Assembly (NCBI RefSeq): GCF_900104215.1
Contig: NZ_FMXO01000020.1
Span: forward strand, 1-64,000
From: Desulfonatronum thiosulfatophilum
GTDB taxonomy: Bacteria; Desulfobacterota; Desulfovibrionia; Desulfovibrionales; Desulfonatronaceae
Direction of reading: 5' to 3'
Length of the DNA stretch: 64,000 bases
Shown here: positions 32,213 to 41,800 of the stretch, in pieces
How the letters are laid out: every line of letters begins with the position of its first letter
How positions within the stretch are numbered: position 1 is the stretch's first letter
Notes under the pieces: model-generated
Database searches by the model: none
Told to the model about the DNA's origin: nothing
Seen by the model: the letters and a program-made list of their open reading frames with translations, nothing else
Program-made: the position numbers and the translations under genes

Positions 32213-33619
32213 CTACGAAGCAGGCTTTAAACTTTCCGAGGGCGGAGGGATATCGACCAAATTCTCAAACGCGGTATAAGTATCAAGAAAGGCAAGTTCA
32301 ACCTCTCCAGTCGGGCCATTGCGCTGTTTTCCGATGATGATCTCCGCAATGCCTTTTTTGGGATTGCCTTCCTGCTTGTTATATACCTCGTCCCTGTAGA
32401 TAAAGGCGATAACGTCCGCATCCTGTTCTATCGCGCCGGATTCGCGAAGATCGGAAAGCATGGGCCGCCGATTACTGCGATCCTCAAGCTTGCGGTTCAG
32501 CTGCGCCAAGGCGACCATGGGCAGGTCAAGCTCCTTGGCCAAGCCTTTCAAAGTTCTTGAAATTTCGGAAATTTCCTGTTCTCGGGAATCAATTCGGCGA
32601 CTGGCGCGCATTAATTGCAAATAATCGACCATCACAAGTCCCAGTTTTTTCTCCGACTTCAGCCTCCGACAACGAGTCCGCAAGTCCAAGGTACTTAAGG
32701 CCGGAGTATCATCGATAAACATGGGTGCCTGGGATAAAGAATCAGCGGCGTGATAGAGACGCGCCCAATCCTCGTCATTAAGAAAACCTCGCCGAAACCG
32801 AGCCAAATCCACCTTTCCCCAGGAACACAGCATCCGCATCATCAGTTGCTCTTTAGACATTTCCAAGGAGAAAATGGCCGTGGGCACATCATGCAGCACC
32901 GCGGCACGCATGGCGATGTTCAGGGCAAAAGCCGTCTTCCCCATGCTGGGACGAGCAGCGATAATGATCAAATCCGAGGGCTGCAGCCCCGCGGTCATCT
33001 CATCAAGCTTGTGGTATCCTGTCGGTACTCCGGTGACCAGTTCCTGTCGCTCTACCCGTTTTTCCAGATTTTCAAAAACCTGACTGACCAATTCCTTGGT
33101 GGTGGAAAAAACACTTTTAATTTTTGCTTCGGAAATGGCAAAGATGGCGGCTTCCGATTCATCAAGTACCTTGTCCACCTCCTGGACGCCATCATGGCAG
33201 GAAACCACAATGTCCGAGGCGGCCTGGATCAACCGGCGCAGAATCGCCTTGTCCCGGACAATTCGGGCATAGGATTCGGCATGAGATGTGGCTACAAGGG
33301 ATTCGGTCAGCGAAGCCAGATAAACCGGACCGCCAACTTGTTCCAAAAGACCGGAGTTTTGCAGGTTATCCGCAAGGGTAACCAGATCAATGGGAACGCT
33401 GCGCTGATAAAGGCTCAGACAGGCTTGAAAAATACTGCGATGAGCCGGAGAGTAAAAATCATCTTCCCCAACAATATCAAGCAGCGTATCGATAAGACCG
33501 GGACTTAAAAAAAGCCCCCCCAGAACCGCCTGTTCGGCTTCCAGGTTCTGGGGGGGGGTTTTTCCGGAAAGGTTTGCCCCCGATCCGGTGGGATGCGATT
33601 GTTTCTGTGATCGAGCCAA
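32213..33619 (-). CDS. dnaB: Replicative DNA helicase
   Basis: Hexameric helicase that opens the replication fork. 468 residues from a TTG. The N-terminal primase-interaction domain begins NLEAEQAVLGGLFLSPGLID. RecA-like core: Walker A AARPSMGKTAFALN near residue 212, then AIFSLEMSKEQLMMRML, and Walker B VMVDYLQLM. No intein. A terminator-like hairpin lies within codons 21-38. It is last of the rpsF-rpsR-rplI-dnaB series, 20 bases after rplI. Confidence 0.95.
   Translation of the reverse strand: MARSQKQSHPTGSGANLSGKTPPQNLEAEQAVLGGLFLSPGLIDTLLDIVGEDDFYSPAHRSIFQACLSLYQRSVPIDLVTLADNLQNSGLLEQVGGPVYLASLTESLVATSHAESYARIVRDKAILRRLIQAASDIVVSCHDGVQEVDKVLDESEAAIFAISEAKIKSVFSTTKELVSQVFENLEKRVERQELVTGVPTGYHKLDEMTAGLQPSDLIIIAARPSMGKTAFALNIAMRAAVLHDVPTAIFSLEMSKEQLMMRMLCSWGKVDLARFRRGFLNDEDWARLYHAADSLSQAPMFIDDTPALSTLDLRTRCRRLKSEKKLGLVMVDYLQLMRASRRIDSREQEISEISRTLKGLAKELDLPMVALAQLNRKLEDRSNRRPMLSDLRESGAIEQDADVIAFIYRDEVYNKQEGNPKKGIAEIIIGKQRNGPTGEVELAFLDTYTAFENLVDIPPPSESLKPAS
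33507..33563 (-). terminator. Intrinsic-terminator-like hairpin inside dnaB
   Basis: On the minus strand a 13-base perfect stem (CCCCCCCAGAACC with GGTTCTGGGGGGG; plus-strand 33515-33527 and 33544-33556) is followed at once by CTTTTTTTAAG. On the plus strand the same stem is followed by GGTTTTT. It lies within coding sequence (codons for KTPPQNLEAEQAVLGGLFLS). Confidence 0.5.
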
Positions 33620-33638
33620 AGGTGTTTCCCGCTATCGA

Positions 33639-34178
33639 CTACTCCTCTGAACGTGCTTCTTCTGCTGTCGCTGCGTTCTCGTCGATGGTGTCGGTAACAG
33701 GTTCAGGGGAAGACTGGTTTCCGTTGAAGGCATCGTGGCTGACAACGGCAACCTGAAGCTGAGCCCGGATGTCCTGGTGAACCCGAACCTCGATGCTGTA
33801 CTCGCCCAGGGCGCGCAACGAGTCATCCAGCAGGATGTTCTTCTTGTCTACATCCAGGCCATGGTCTTTCTTGATCAGGTCGGCGATGTTCGCGGAGGTG
33901 ACCGAACCGTAAAGCCGGTCGCCCTCGCCCACGCGCACGGGGATGCGCAGGGACACCGCACTGATCTTGTCCGCAAGTTCCTGGGCGGAGAAGCGGATCG
34001 CGTCGGCTTTTTCCTGCAGTTTCCTGCGCTCCTGTTCAAAGCGCTTCTTGTTGCCGGGAGTGGCCAGCATGGCCAGGCCTTGCGGGATCAGATAATTCCG
34101 TCCGTATCCCGGCTTGACGTTGACAATCTGGCCGAGACTGCCCAGATTATCCAAATTGGTGCGCAATATGACTTCCAT
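33639..34178 (-). CDS. rplI: 50S ribosomal protein L9
   Basis: 179 residues. N-terminal domain MEVILRTNLDNLGSLGQIVN and VKPGYGRNYLIPQGLA, connecting helix (FEQERRKLQEKADA), and C-terminal RNA-binding domain. Typical L9 is about 150 residues; this one has an acidic tail of about 25 residues (PVTDTIDENAATAEEARSEE). It is preceded by GGGAG and lies 15 bases after rpsR. Confidence 0.95.
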   Translation of the reverse strand: MEVILRTNLDNLGSLGQIVNVKPGYGRNYLIPQGLAMLATPGNKKRFEQERRKLQEKADAIRFSAQELADKISAVSLRIPVRVGEGDRLYGSVTSANIADLIKKDHGLDVDKKNILLDDSLRALGEYSIEVRVHQDIRAQLQVAVVSHDAFNGNQSSPEPVTDTIDENAATAEEARSEE

Positions 34179-34193
34179 TATAATCTCCCTTCC

Positions 34194-34451
34194 CTAGCTG
34201 ATCCTTTTCATGGCATCCACGCTGTGCGTGGCTGTGTAAAACAGCAAGGCCATCTGGCGGGCGCGTTTGATTTCCGTGGTCAGTTCCCGCTGATGCTTTG
34301 CGCAGGTTCCGGTGACGCGTCGGGCAATGATCTTCCCCCGTTCGTTGACGAAGTCCCGGAGCAGATCCGGACGCTTGTAGTCCATCTTCAGATCCTTGGC
34401 AGCGCAAAAGCGGCAGAATTTCTTCCGGGGGGTGAATTTACGAAATGCCAT
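34194..34451 (-). CDS. rpsR: 30S ribosomal protein S18
   Basis: 85 residues. [20 protein letters not shown] near residue 11 contains the C-x2-C pair of the zinc-binding S18 type. The core [20 protein letters not shown] is present. It begins two bases after the rpsF stop codon. Confidence 0.95.
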   Translation of the reverse strand: MAFRKFTPRKKFCRFCAAKDLKMDYKRPDLLRDFVNERGKIIARRVTGTCAKHQRELTTEIKRARQMALLFYTATHSVDAMKRIS

Positions 34452-34453
34452 GA

Positions 34454-34765
34454 TCAGCTCTCCTTTGGTTCCTGGTAGGTATCGGCCAGCTTCACGGAAA
34501 GAAATTTGTACACTCCGTCCGTGATGCGCAGGTTGCGCTCCATTTCAGCGACCACCGTGCCGGGAGCCAAAAACTCCAGGCGTACGTAGTGGCCCCTGGT
34601 GTGCTTGTTCACCGGGTAGGCCAAGGTCCGCATCCCCCAATCGTCCTCCACCAGAATCTTTCCATTATCCCGCTCCACAATCGCGGTCATGTTGGCAAGA
34701 ATTTCCTGGCGGCTCTCTCCCGTCATTTCCGGACTGAAGAGCATCAGTGTTTCATAGTGCCGCAT
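34454..34765 (-). CDS. rpsF: 30S ribosomal protein S6
   Basis: 103 residues from the ATG at 34765 ([14 protein letters not shown]), behind AAGGAGGATA; the frame continues upstream but would not match the family. [18 protein letters not shown] is typical. S6 pairs with S18 on the 30S platform. First gene of the operon. Confidence 0.95.
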   Translation of the reverse strand: MRHYETLMLFSPEMTGESRQEILANMTAIVERDNGKILVEDDWGMRTLAYPVNKHTRGHYVRLEFLAPGTVVAEMERNLRITDGVYKFLSVKLADTYQEPKES

Positions 34766-34829
34766 TATCGTATCCTCCTTGCGGTCGATTCGGCCCTGAC
34801 CACATGGCCAGAGCAAGGAAAAACGGAAT

Positions 34830-34858
34830 CTTTAACAACGAATAAACTGGCGTGTCAA
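34830..34858 (-). promoter_or_regulatory. Promoter of the rpsF-rpsR-rplI-dnaB operon
   Basis: On the minus strand TTGACA (34858-34853), 17 bases, then TTAAAG (34835-34830; 3 of 6 to TATAAT). It lies about 65 bases upstream of rpsF. The perfect -35 supports the call; the -10 is weak. The rest of the 305-base gap to the next gene holds a terminator and no gene. Confidence 0.5.
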
Positions 34859-35011
34859 TTGATTTGACGATCTTTATCGATTCAAAAAGAACTCGCACAA
34901 CTCAGCTGGTTCCGTACTTGAATCAAAATTTGTTGAATAGGTACAAGACAACAGCTTGTTGTTTATCAAGTAATTTTCAACTCAATGACCCGTCATTCCG
35001 GGACATGCTCA

Positions 35012-35040
35012 TTAAAAAAGGCCCTGCTGACAGGGCCTTT
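35012..35040 (-). terminator. Terminator of the PEP-synthase-like gene
   Basis: Minus strand: AAAGGCCCTG, four-base loop, CAGGGCCTTT, continuing into a run of T. It lies 30 bases downstream of the stop codon at 35071. Confidence 0.9.
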
Positions 35041-35070
35041 AAGCAAGATGTCCGGAACTGTTCGGACAGA

Positions 35071-38000
35071 CTACATGTTGTAGACTTCGCGCTGTTTCTG
35101 CAAAGCGATAGCCTGTTCTTCATAGGATTGGAAACCGGAATGTTTGAGGGCGTCAAAAACGGTTTCCTCCCAATCCCAGTTGGCATAGATGACCGGCTTA
35201 TGGAAAAGCCGCCGGAATTGATCGATTTCCTGGCGATAGAATTCCTCACGAGGCTTGCCGAGATGGTCCTGCAACTGTTCATGAAGACGGGCCATCTCGC
35301 CCTCGAACCAATCCATCAAATCCCCGGCTGTTCGGTTCTTTTTCAGGATGTGGTCATACTTGTTCTCGGCCATGATCTTGCGCAGACACTCCAGGTGCTG
35401 CTCTTTCAGCCATGCACCGAGCTTTTCAACGGGAATGCTCTCAGCCTCGAGTTCCGCGACGTCCTTCTTGGTTTGGGCATAGGTATCCGGGACAACCGAG
35501 GCGGAAACAATCCCGGCTATGCAGACCAGGCCACGGATGATCTTGCTGTTGGAAACCCCCTGACCGCAAAAGCCAACTTTCTTCCCGAACTTCTGGCCTG
35601 TAAAGATGGTGCTCAGAATGGCCCAGACCACGGCCGGGTCTTCTTCATCATAAATGTGACGCAGCCGCGGATTGTCCCGGTCCGTGCCCAGCACCAGCTG
35701 GGTCATGTCGTTGGAGCCGATGGAGAATCCGTCGAATTCCTGGATGAACTGCTTGGTCAGGATGGCATTGCTCGGAATCTCGGACATCAGGATGATCTTC
35801 ATCCCGTCATCGCCGGATTTGAGGTTGTGCACCCCTTCCAGATAGCGGCGCATGCTGCGGGCTTCTTCGAGGGTGCGCACGAAGGGAAACATCAGGTTCA
35901 GGTTCTTGCCGCCGAATATGCCCCTGGCCAGTTTGAAGGAGTCGACTTCCCAGTCATGGATATTGCGGGAAACACCCCGGAATCCAATCATGGGATTGTC
36001 TTCGTATGCCTCGAAAAGCAGCCCGCCTACCAGGTTGCGGTATTCGTTGGTCTTGTAGTCCGTGGTTCTGTAGATGATTTCCTTGCCGTAAAAAGCCATG
36101 GAAAAGAGCGCCAGTCCCTGGGCCAGGGTCTGAACGTAATGTTCCTTTCCTGAACGATAACCCTTGGACCGGATCAGTTCTTTGATCCGTTCAGGGAGGG
36201 TGCGCACTTCTTCCCGTTCCCGCTCCAGGCCGGAACGCATGGCCACTTCCGTCCTCATTGCATTGATGCGGTTCATGATGTCCACGACAATGGGCTCGTC
36301 CTTGATTCGCTCGACGATGCCGCGGATGCGGTCTTCGATTTCCTGGCGCTGCTTGAGCTTTTCCTCTTCCTGACCGTTGGCCATTTCCAGGATTTCGGAA
36401 AAACCCATGATGGTGATCACATGCTCGCGCAGATCGGGCGAGGTTTTCAGCGTCTCCAGCTTGTGGGAAGCCAGCTCCAGGTGATCGTTCAGCTTGACGT
36501 CCAGGTCCCGCAACTGCCGGTGGATGGCCAGAACCTGGTCCGTCCCCTTGTCGCCGCCCTTTTCAGTAAGCGCATCAATTTCCTTGCTCAGGCCGGTGAC
36601 AATGCCCACGTACTGCCGCAGCTTCAAGTCAAATGAAATGGTTCCCGTGACCAATTGTTCGCGCACCAACTTCGTCAGTTCATTGTTCAGCTCGCGCAGT
36701 TTGTTGTCCACAAGAGACTGGAGTTGACCGTTGTCGTACGCCTCCAAGGCCAGGGGGTGGACGCCGACGCTGCCCAACATGAACTCGGCCCGCAACAGTC
36801 CAACCTCGAAATCCGGCATGTTCCGCAGGCGGGAGAGAAACAGGGCCTGGGTGACATCGGCGAGAATCAGGCCGATCTTGGTCTTGGTGGCCGGAAGAGC
36901 GCTGACGTCGATCTCGCCGCCCACCTCAATCAGCGGCAGCAGCCCCCGGTAGGCCCGGCCTCTGGAGCCGTCGACGGTGACTTCCTGCCCGTCCATGCCC
37001 TGCAACGTCTCCAGGCGCTGGATGCCAATTACGGCGGGAATGCCAAGTTCACGGGAAGTGATGGCCGCATGGCTTGTGTCGCCGCCGGCATCGGCAAGAA
37101 TGGCGGAAGCGATGCGCATTCCGGGAACCATGTCCGGGTCGGTGCGATCCGCCGCCAGGATGTCGCCCTTGGTGATCTTGTTCAGTTCCAGGGCTGAACG
37201 GAGGAATCGGACGATTCCCTGCCCGGCCCCCCGGGAGGCGCCGTTGCCTTCCACAAGAAGTTCGGCGCTCTTCAACGCATCGGGATCGACCTCCAAACGG
37301 CGCATGAAGATCGTGTGCGGATGTTTCTCCAGCTCATCGTTCCAGCGTGTCTCGGGACGGGCCTGCACGAACCAGAGACGGTCCCACTGGTCGATGCAGA
37401 ATTCCGTGTCCATGATCATGCCGCCGTAGCTCTTGCTGATGCTGCGAACTCCCCGAGCCAGTTCCTCAGCCTGGGCCAGGGAAAGGGACCAGCGGTAGAC
37501 CTCCTCCGGCGCGACATCGATGGTCACGGTACCCGCGCCCTTTTCAGCGTAGATGATTTTCTTGGTTTTGAAACCCATGAACCGCAAAACGACCTCTTCC
37601 CCGTCATCACGTTGAAAAACGTAAAACTTGTCCGGGGTGACCATACCGCTGACCACGGCTTCACCAAGACCATAACTGGCGTCGATGGAAACGAGGTCCT
37701 TATTGTCCGTACCGCGGCATCCGGTGGAGGTGTCCGCGCTAAAGGCCGTTCCGGAGATGACAGGATTAATCATCCGCATGATGCAGACGGACAGCGAGGT
37801 ATTTTCAATGGCCCATTCTTTCTTGGCGTTTTCGACGATGCTTTCATCCCCGGTTCGCTCAGCCAGGGCCACCATGTCCAGAATGGCCTCCCGGCGATAG
37901 GTCATGCTGCGCAGGTTGTAGGCCGAGGCGCAGTCCCACTGATAGGCGTCCACCACGGCCTGCTCGCCGACAATGTTCAGGTAGGTGTCCTGCAGACCGG

Positions 38001-38688
38001 CAAAGGCTTTCTTTCGGCTGTCCTCGCCTGCCGCGGAGGATCGGACGGCAACGGGAACATTCTCAAGACCGGCTTCCTTGCAAATATCCCGGTAGGATTG
38101 ACGAATCGCATCATCCAGGTCCCGAGGCATTTCCACGCATAAAATTGCCACCTGCACCAGGACGGAGCGTTTGCGCAGCTGATCGATCATTTCCGGGGAT
38201 ACCGCAAACCCTTCCACGATGTTGTTGATGAAGGAACGCAGCTTGACCAGGTTTTGCGTGCCCTGTTGCGTCGTTTGAATCTTTTTCGCGAGCCGGCGCA
38301 CGAAATGGCGCAGAAACTCCGGATCCTTGTTGATCTCGGCATCATTCCAGTTGATCCGGTCGTACTCCTTGTCCACGCTAGTCCGGATCAAGGCGGCGTT
38401 GACCTTGGTTTCATCCAGCAGACGGTGAAAAACAATGGAAGATATGGCCCGAAACTGGGGAGCCCGGATATTTTCGACCTGGCTGATCAGGGCGGTATTG
38501 TAGTTTTTCCCCCCCACCAGCAGTTCCGCGGGTTCGCCAAGGCTGACGATGTCTTCACCGGTGAGTATGAGTTTTTTTTCTATTGCCCCGATATCCACTT
38601 TTGCAGCCTGGGCGGACTTCACCTCTACATCGGCAACGTCCGGGTTTTCCTTCTTGGGCTTGGGTTTTTCCTTCTCTGCTTTGGCCAT
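35071..38688 (-). CDS. PEP synthase-like protein (PEP/pyruvate-binding), very long
   Basis: 1205 residues. The N-terminal pyruvate/PEP-binding ATP-grasp domain (about 50-450) contains VAVRSSAAGEDSRKKAFAGL and WFVQARPET. The swivelling phosphohistidine domain has LADAGGDTSHAAITSRELGI with H540. The C-terminal TIM-barrel domain includes GLLRAEFMLG, FDGFSIGSNDMTQLVLG and the catalytic cysteine in VGFCGQGVSN. Between RAEFMLG (about 690) and residue 880 lies a helical, charged insertion absent from ordinary PpsA (about 800 residues). The N-terminus is Lys/Glu-rich. AAGGAGG precedes the ATG. It probably interconverts pyruvate and PEP beside pyc and pyk; exact reaction unproven. Confidence 0.8.
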   Translation of the reverse strand: MAKAEKEKPKPKKENPDVADVEVKSAQAAKVDIGAIEKKLILTGEDIVSLGEPAELLVGGKNYNTALISQVENIRAPQFRAISSIVFHRLLDETKVNAALIRTSVDKEYDRINWNDAEINKDPEFLRHFVRRLAKKIQTTQQGTQNLVKLRSFINNIVEGFAVSPEMIDQLRKRSVLVQVAILCVEMPRDLDDAIRQSYRDICKEAGLENVPVAVRSSAAGEDSRKKAFAGLQDTYLNIVGEQAVVDAYQWDCASAYNLRSMTYRREAILDMVALAERTGDESIVENAKKEWAIENTSLSVCIMRMINPVISGTAFSADTSTGCRGTDNKDLVSIDASYGLGEAVVSGMVTPDKFYVFQRDDGEEVVLRFMGFKTKKIIYAEKGAGTVTIDVAPEEVYRWSLSLAQAEELARGVRSISKSYGGMIMDTEFCIDQWDRLWFVQARPETRWNDELEKHPHTIFMRRLEVDPDALKSAELLVEGNGASRGAGQGIVRFLRSALELNKITKGDILAADRTDPDMVPGMRIASAILADAGGDTSHAAITSRELGIPAVIGIQRLETLQGMDGQEVTVDGSRGRAYRGLLPLIEVGGEIDVSALPATKTKIGLILADVTQALFLSRLRNMPDFEVGLLRAEFMLGSVGVHPLALEAYDNGQLQSLVDNKLRELNNELTKLVREQLVTGTISFDLKLRQYVGIVTGLSKEIDALTEKGGDKGTDQVLAIHRQLRDLDVKLNDHLELASHKLETLKTSPDLREHVITIMGFSEILEMANGQEEEKLKQRQEIEDRIRGIVERIKDEPIVVDIMNRINAMRTEVAMRSGLEREREEVRTLPERIKELIRSKGYRSGKEHYVQTLAQGLALFSMAFYGKEIIYRTTDYKTNEYRNLVGGLLFEAYEDNPMIGFRGVSRNIHDWEVDSFKLARGIFGGKNLNLMFPFVRTLEEARSMRRYLEGVHNLKSGDDGMKIILMSEIPSNAILTKQFIQEFDGFSIGSNDMTQLVLGTDRDNPRLRHIYDEEDPAVVWAILSTIFTGQKFGKKVGFCGQGVSNSKIIRGLVCIAGIVSASVVPDTYAQTKKDVAELEAESIPVEKLGAWLKEQHLECLRKIMAENKYDHILKKNRTAGDLMDWFEGEMARLHEQLQDHLGKPREEFYRQEIDQFRRLFHKPVIYANWDWEETVFDALKHSGFQSYEEQAIALQKQREVYNM

Positions 38689-38809
38689 TATTGATCCTCC
38701 TTGACAACACGTTCCGGCTTAGGTCGGCGATTTCTCTTCCTTGGACAAGAAAACGGGTTCACAAGTCGTTTTTTCGGGGAACTCCCGGAGAGTTCACCAT
38801 GCAAATCCG

Positions 38810-38818
38810 ATTATACCA
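38810..38818 (-). promoter_or_regulatory. Extended -10 promoter of the PEP-synthase-like gene
   Basis: Minus strand TGGTATAAT (38818-38810), a full TGnTATAAT extended -10 with no good -35, about 122 bases upstream of the start at 38688. The leader contains a small hairpin (GAACTC/GAGTTC, 38779-38795). Confidence 0.55.
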
Positions 38819-38851
38819 TTACCGTTTAGAATAAACCGAAGTCAATCGCCG

Positions 38852-41800
38852 TCATCCTTCCTGTCCGTGCTGAAGACCGCATGAGGGACAAAAATTAACA
38901 TCCTCCAAAGGCATAGGAAATGAACATCCCGGGCAAAGCCGCGGCAGTTCGGACAGTTCGATCAGCAACTCACCTTCGCGCACCGGCACCATTTTCCGGT
39001 CCTCGGTGAAATTGGCGAATTTGAGAACGCGCTTGACCTGGGCATGGAGCGGCGAAAGGATGGATTTTTCTTGCTTCATCACGGAAATATTGAACAATTC
39101 TTCGCCTTGCTGCACCACGTCGCCGGGTTTGACATGCATCACCCAGAGATCGCCGTTGCATGGAGATCCGATATGGAAGGGATTGCCGGGCGTGGCCATT
39201 TCCATGCCTTCCCGGGTCTTGCCGGATGCTTCGGCAACCTTGACCTGATGGCTCATGAACTCGGAATCCAAAATGTAGCGCACCAAGCTCACGCCCTGAT
39301 CGTCGGGCTTGGAGATATCCAAAATGACCATGTTCCGCGGCTTTCCATCGCTGTCCAGGAACTGGAGTTCCTGACCGGGTTGCAGTCCCTCAAACCAGAC
39401 ATCCAGCGGCAACTGGTTCGGATCGCCGAATCGTTGCCGGAATTCGATGGTTTTCAAAGCATCGCCGGGATGGTTCAGGTAGTTGATGATCTCTTCTGGT
39501 GCCGGTTCCCGCTTGAGAAGTTCGGTCAGGCTCAGGACTTCGGCATCCAGGTCGATGTCGGCGAGGGAATCAAGCGGCGAGCTGTCCACGCGCTGGGCCA
39601 GCGCCTTGCGGTAATCCGCGCCAAAGGCGGACTCGTAGACCCAATCCGCGGGAAATCCCAGCGGCAGACGGCCAAATTTGCCCAACAGCAGGTTTCGGAA
39701 GGCGTCGTTGCTGTGAACATACAGTTCCAGCCGGGCCTTGCGCATCTCCGGGGTCAGATCGGCCTCGGCAGTGGTGGTCACAGTGTCCAGGATTGTCAGC
39801 ATCCGGCGTACGGCCCGCTCGCCTCCCTGCTTGAACGCTCCGGTAACCGCCAGAAAGGCAGTATTCCAGGTAATCTGGGAACCCGGCGTCACGTCATGAT
39901 AGCGCACGATTTTCCGTGTACCGGCCAGAAAACGCAACATGTACGGCAGAAGTTGGATATACCCCTGCTTCAAGGCCCCTTCCTGGGAAGAAGAGGTCGC
40001 GCCGCCGGGCATCCCGTGTTCCACGACGTCGTGGTCGATCCCCTGGAAATAAGGCGCCGTATAACGATCGTAGTAGGGCATGATCTGCTTGAGCACGAAA
40101 CCGCTGGTGCGGATCATTTCCTTGTTCAGATTTGTCTTCAGACCCAGTTCATCCTCGAGATAGGCTGCGGTGGAAAGCACTTCGCCCTGCCCGTACCAGC
40201 GCACGGCAGCGCCGATCCCGGTATCAACAATATGCGCGCCGGCCTGGGCCGCGGCGCCCACGGATGGAACGAACAGTCCGTCGGTGTAGTGGCGATGATA
40301 GTGGACAACCAGATCGGGATACCTGGACCGGATCGCGCCGACCAGTTCGCGCATGAACCGCGGCGGGCAGACCCCGGCCATGTCCTTGAGGCCGAGAATG
40401 AAATGCCTGGAGGCCTTGGAAGGGTCCATGCCGGAGACATTCGCGATCATGTTCAGGATTTCGTCCACCACGCCGAGATAATGCGGAACATCGAAGCCCT
40501 GGGCCCAGGACAGGGAGATTGCCGGTTCAAATATATGTTCTCGTGAGCCCATCACCACTTCCGCGAAGGGACGCATGTTTTCAATGTGGTTCAGGAAGTC
40601 GAAGCAGCGGATCACATGATAGTGCTCGCAGATCATTTCACCGGTCAGACGCATCATGTTTTTGGGCTGCGGCTTGTACCCCAGAACGTTGGTGGAGCGG
40701 ATCAGGATCAGCTTCATGGTCTTGGGAGCGAACTGGTTCCACTCCTGCGCTTCGGTGAAAGGATAGGTCATGTTCGCCAGCATGGCCACGTGGTAGTGGG
40801 CGCCGCCGCCGTTTTCCAGGGCGAAAAAGCCGCAGTTGTCAAGATATGGACCGATCAACCGATCCTCGGCCAGCCGGAAGCGGTTGCCGCTGTTGGATTG
40901 GGTCAGATCCCTGGTGGTGGTGTCCATAAAATGGACCGTTCCGGAGTCCCGAATATAGTCCAGAGTGGCCAGACGGTCTCCGCGCGGATAGGGGGAAACG
41001 TTGGCGGCAAAGTCGATCTCCGGCAGCACCGGCTCGAACCGGCCGAGGCGCTTGTCTTCCCGACCCCGATAGTCGCCCAGCTGGACATATGGATTGTACC
41101 CATGAGCGGAGATCTCCGCAGCCAGGCGGGCCAGGCGCAGGGCCTGAGGCTCCTTGTCTACGTACTGCATCAGTTCCGGAGTTCGGGCAATGAATTTGGT
41201 ATCGTAATCACCTGAACGAAATTCCGGGTGAAGCATGATCTGGCGATGGAAGGGAATGGTCGTCTTGACCCCGCCGACGATGTACTCCCGCAGAGCCCGA
41301 CTCATGATGCCCAAAATCTTCTCCCAGTCCCGCCCGTAGGCGATGAGCAGCGAGGCCGCGGAGTCGTATTGGGCCGGGAACTCGTAGCCCACGGAAACGC
41401 AGGAATCCACCCGGATCCCCTGGCTGCCGGGGGAAATGTACCTGGTGATGGTCCCGGAGTTGGGGGAAAAATTCTGTTGCGGATCTTCGCAGTTGATGCG
41501 GACCTGCATGGCATGGTTGAAGGGCTTGGTGGATTCCTTGGAAAAACGCAGCTTGGAGCCGAAGGCAATGGCGATCTGTTCTTCCACAAGGTCGATTCCG
41601 TAACGGCATTCGGTGATCCCGTGCTCCACCTGCAGGCGCGTGTTCACTTCGATCAGGTACGGCGTGGCATTCTCGTCCAGCAAGAATTCCACGGTGGCCA
41701 GGGAATAGTATCCGACACTGGTGGACAGCTCGCAGGCGTACTTCTTCAAGCGTTCCCGAAGCTCCGGGGTCATCTTCGCCCAGGGCGAGGGCGTAATCTC

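Noticed and set aside
33507-33520. A U-UUU-UUA slippery heptamer in dnaB frame (CTT TTT TTA) suggesting programmed frameshifting
   Set aside because: The strong stem lies upstream rather than downstream, and the -1 frame soon reaches a stop; the terminator reading is simpler.
39044-40546. A 500-residue open frame opposite pyc
   Set aside because: Antisense to conserved carboxyltransferase sequence; no recognisable domain.
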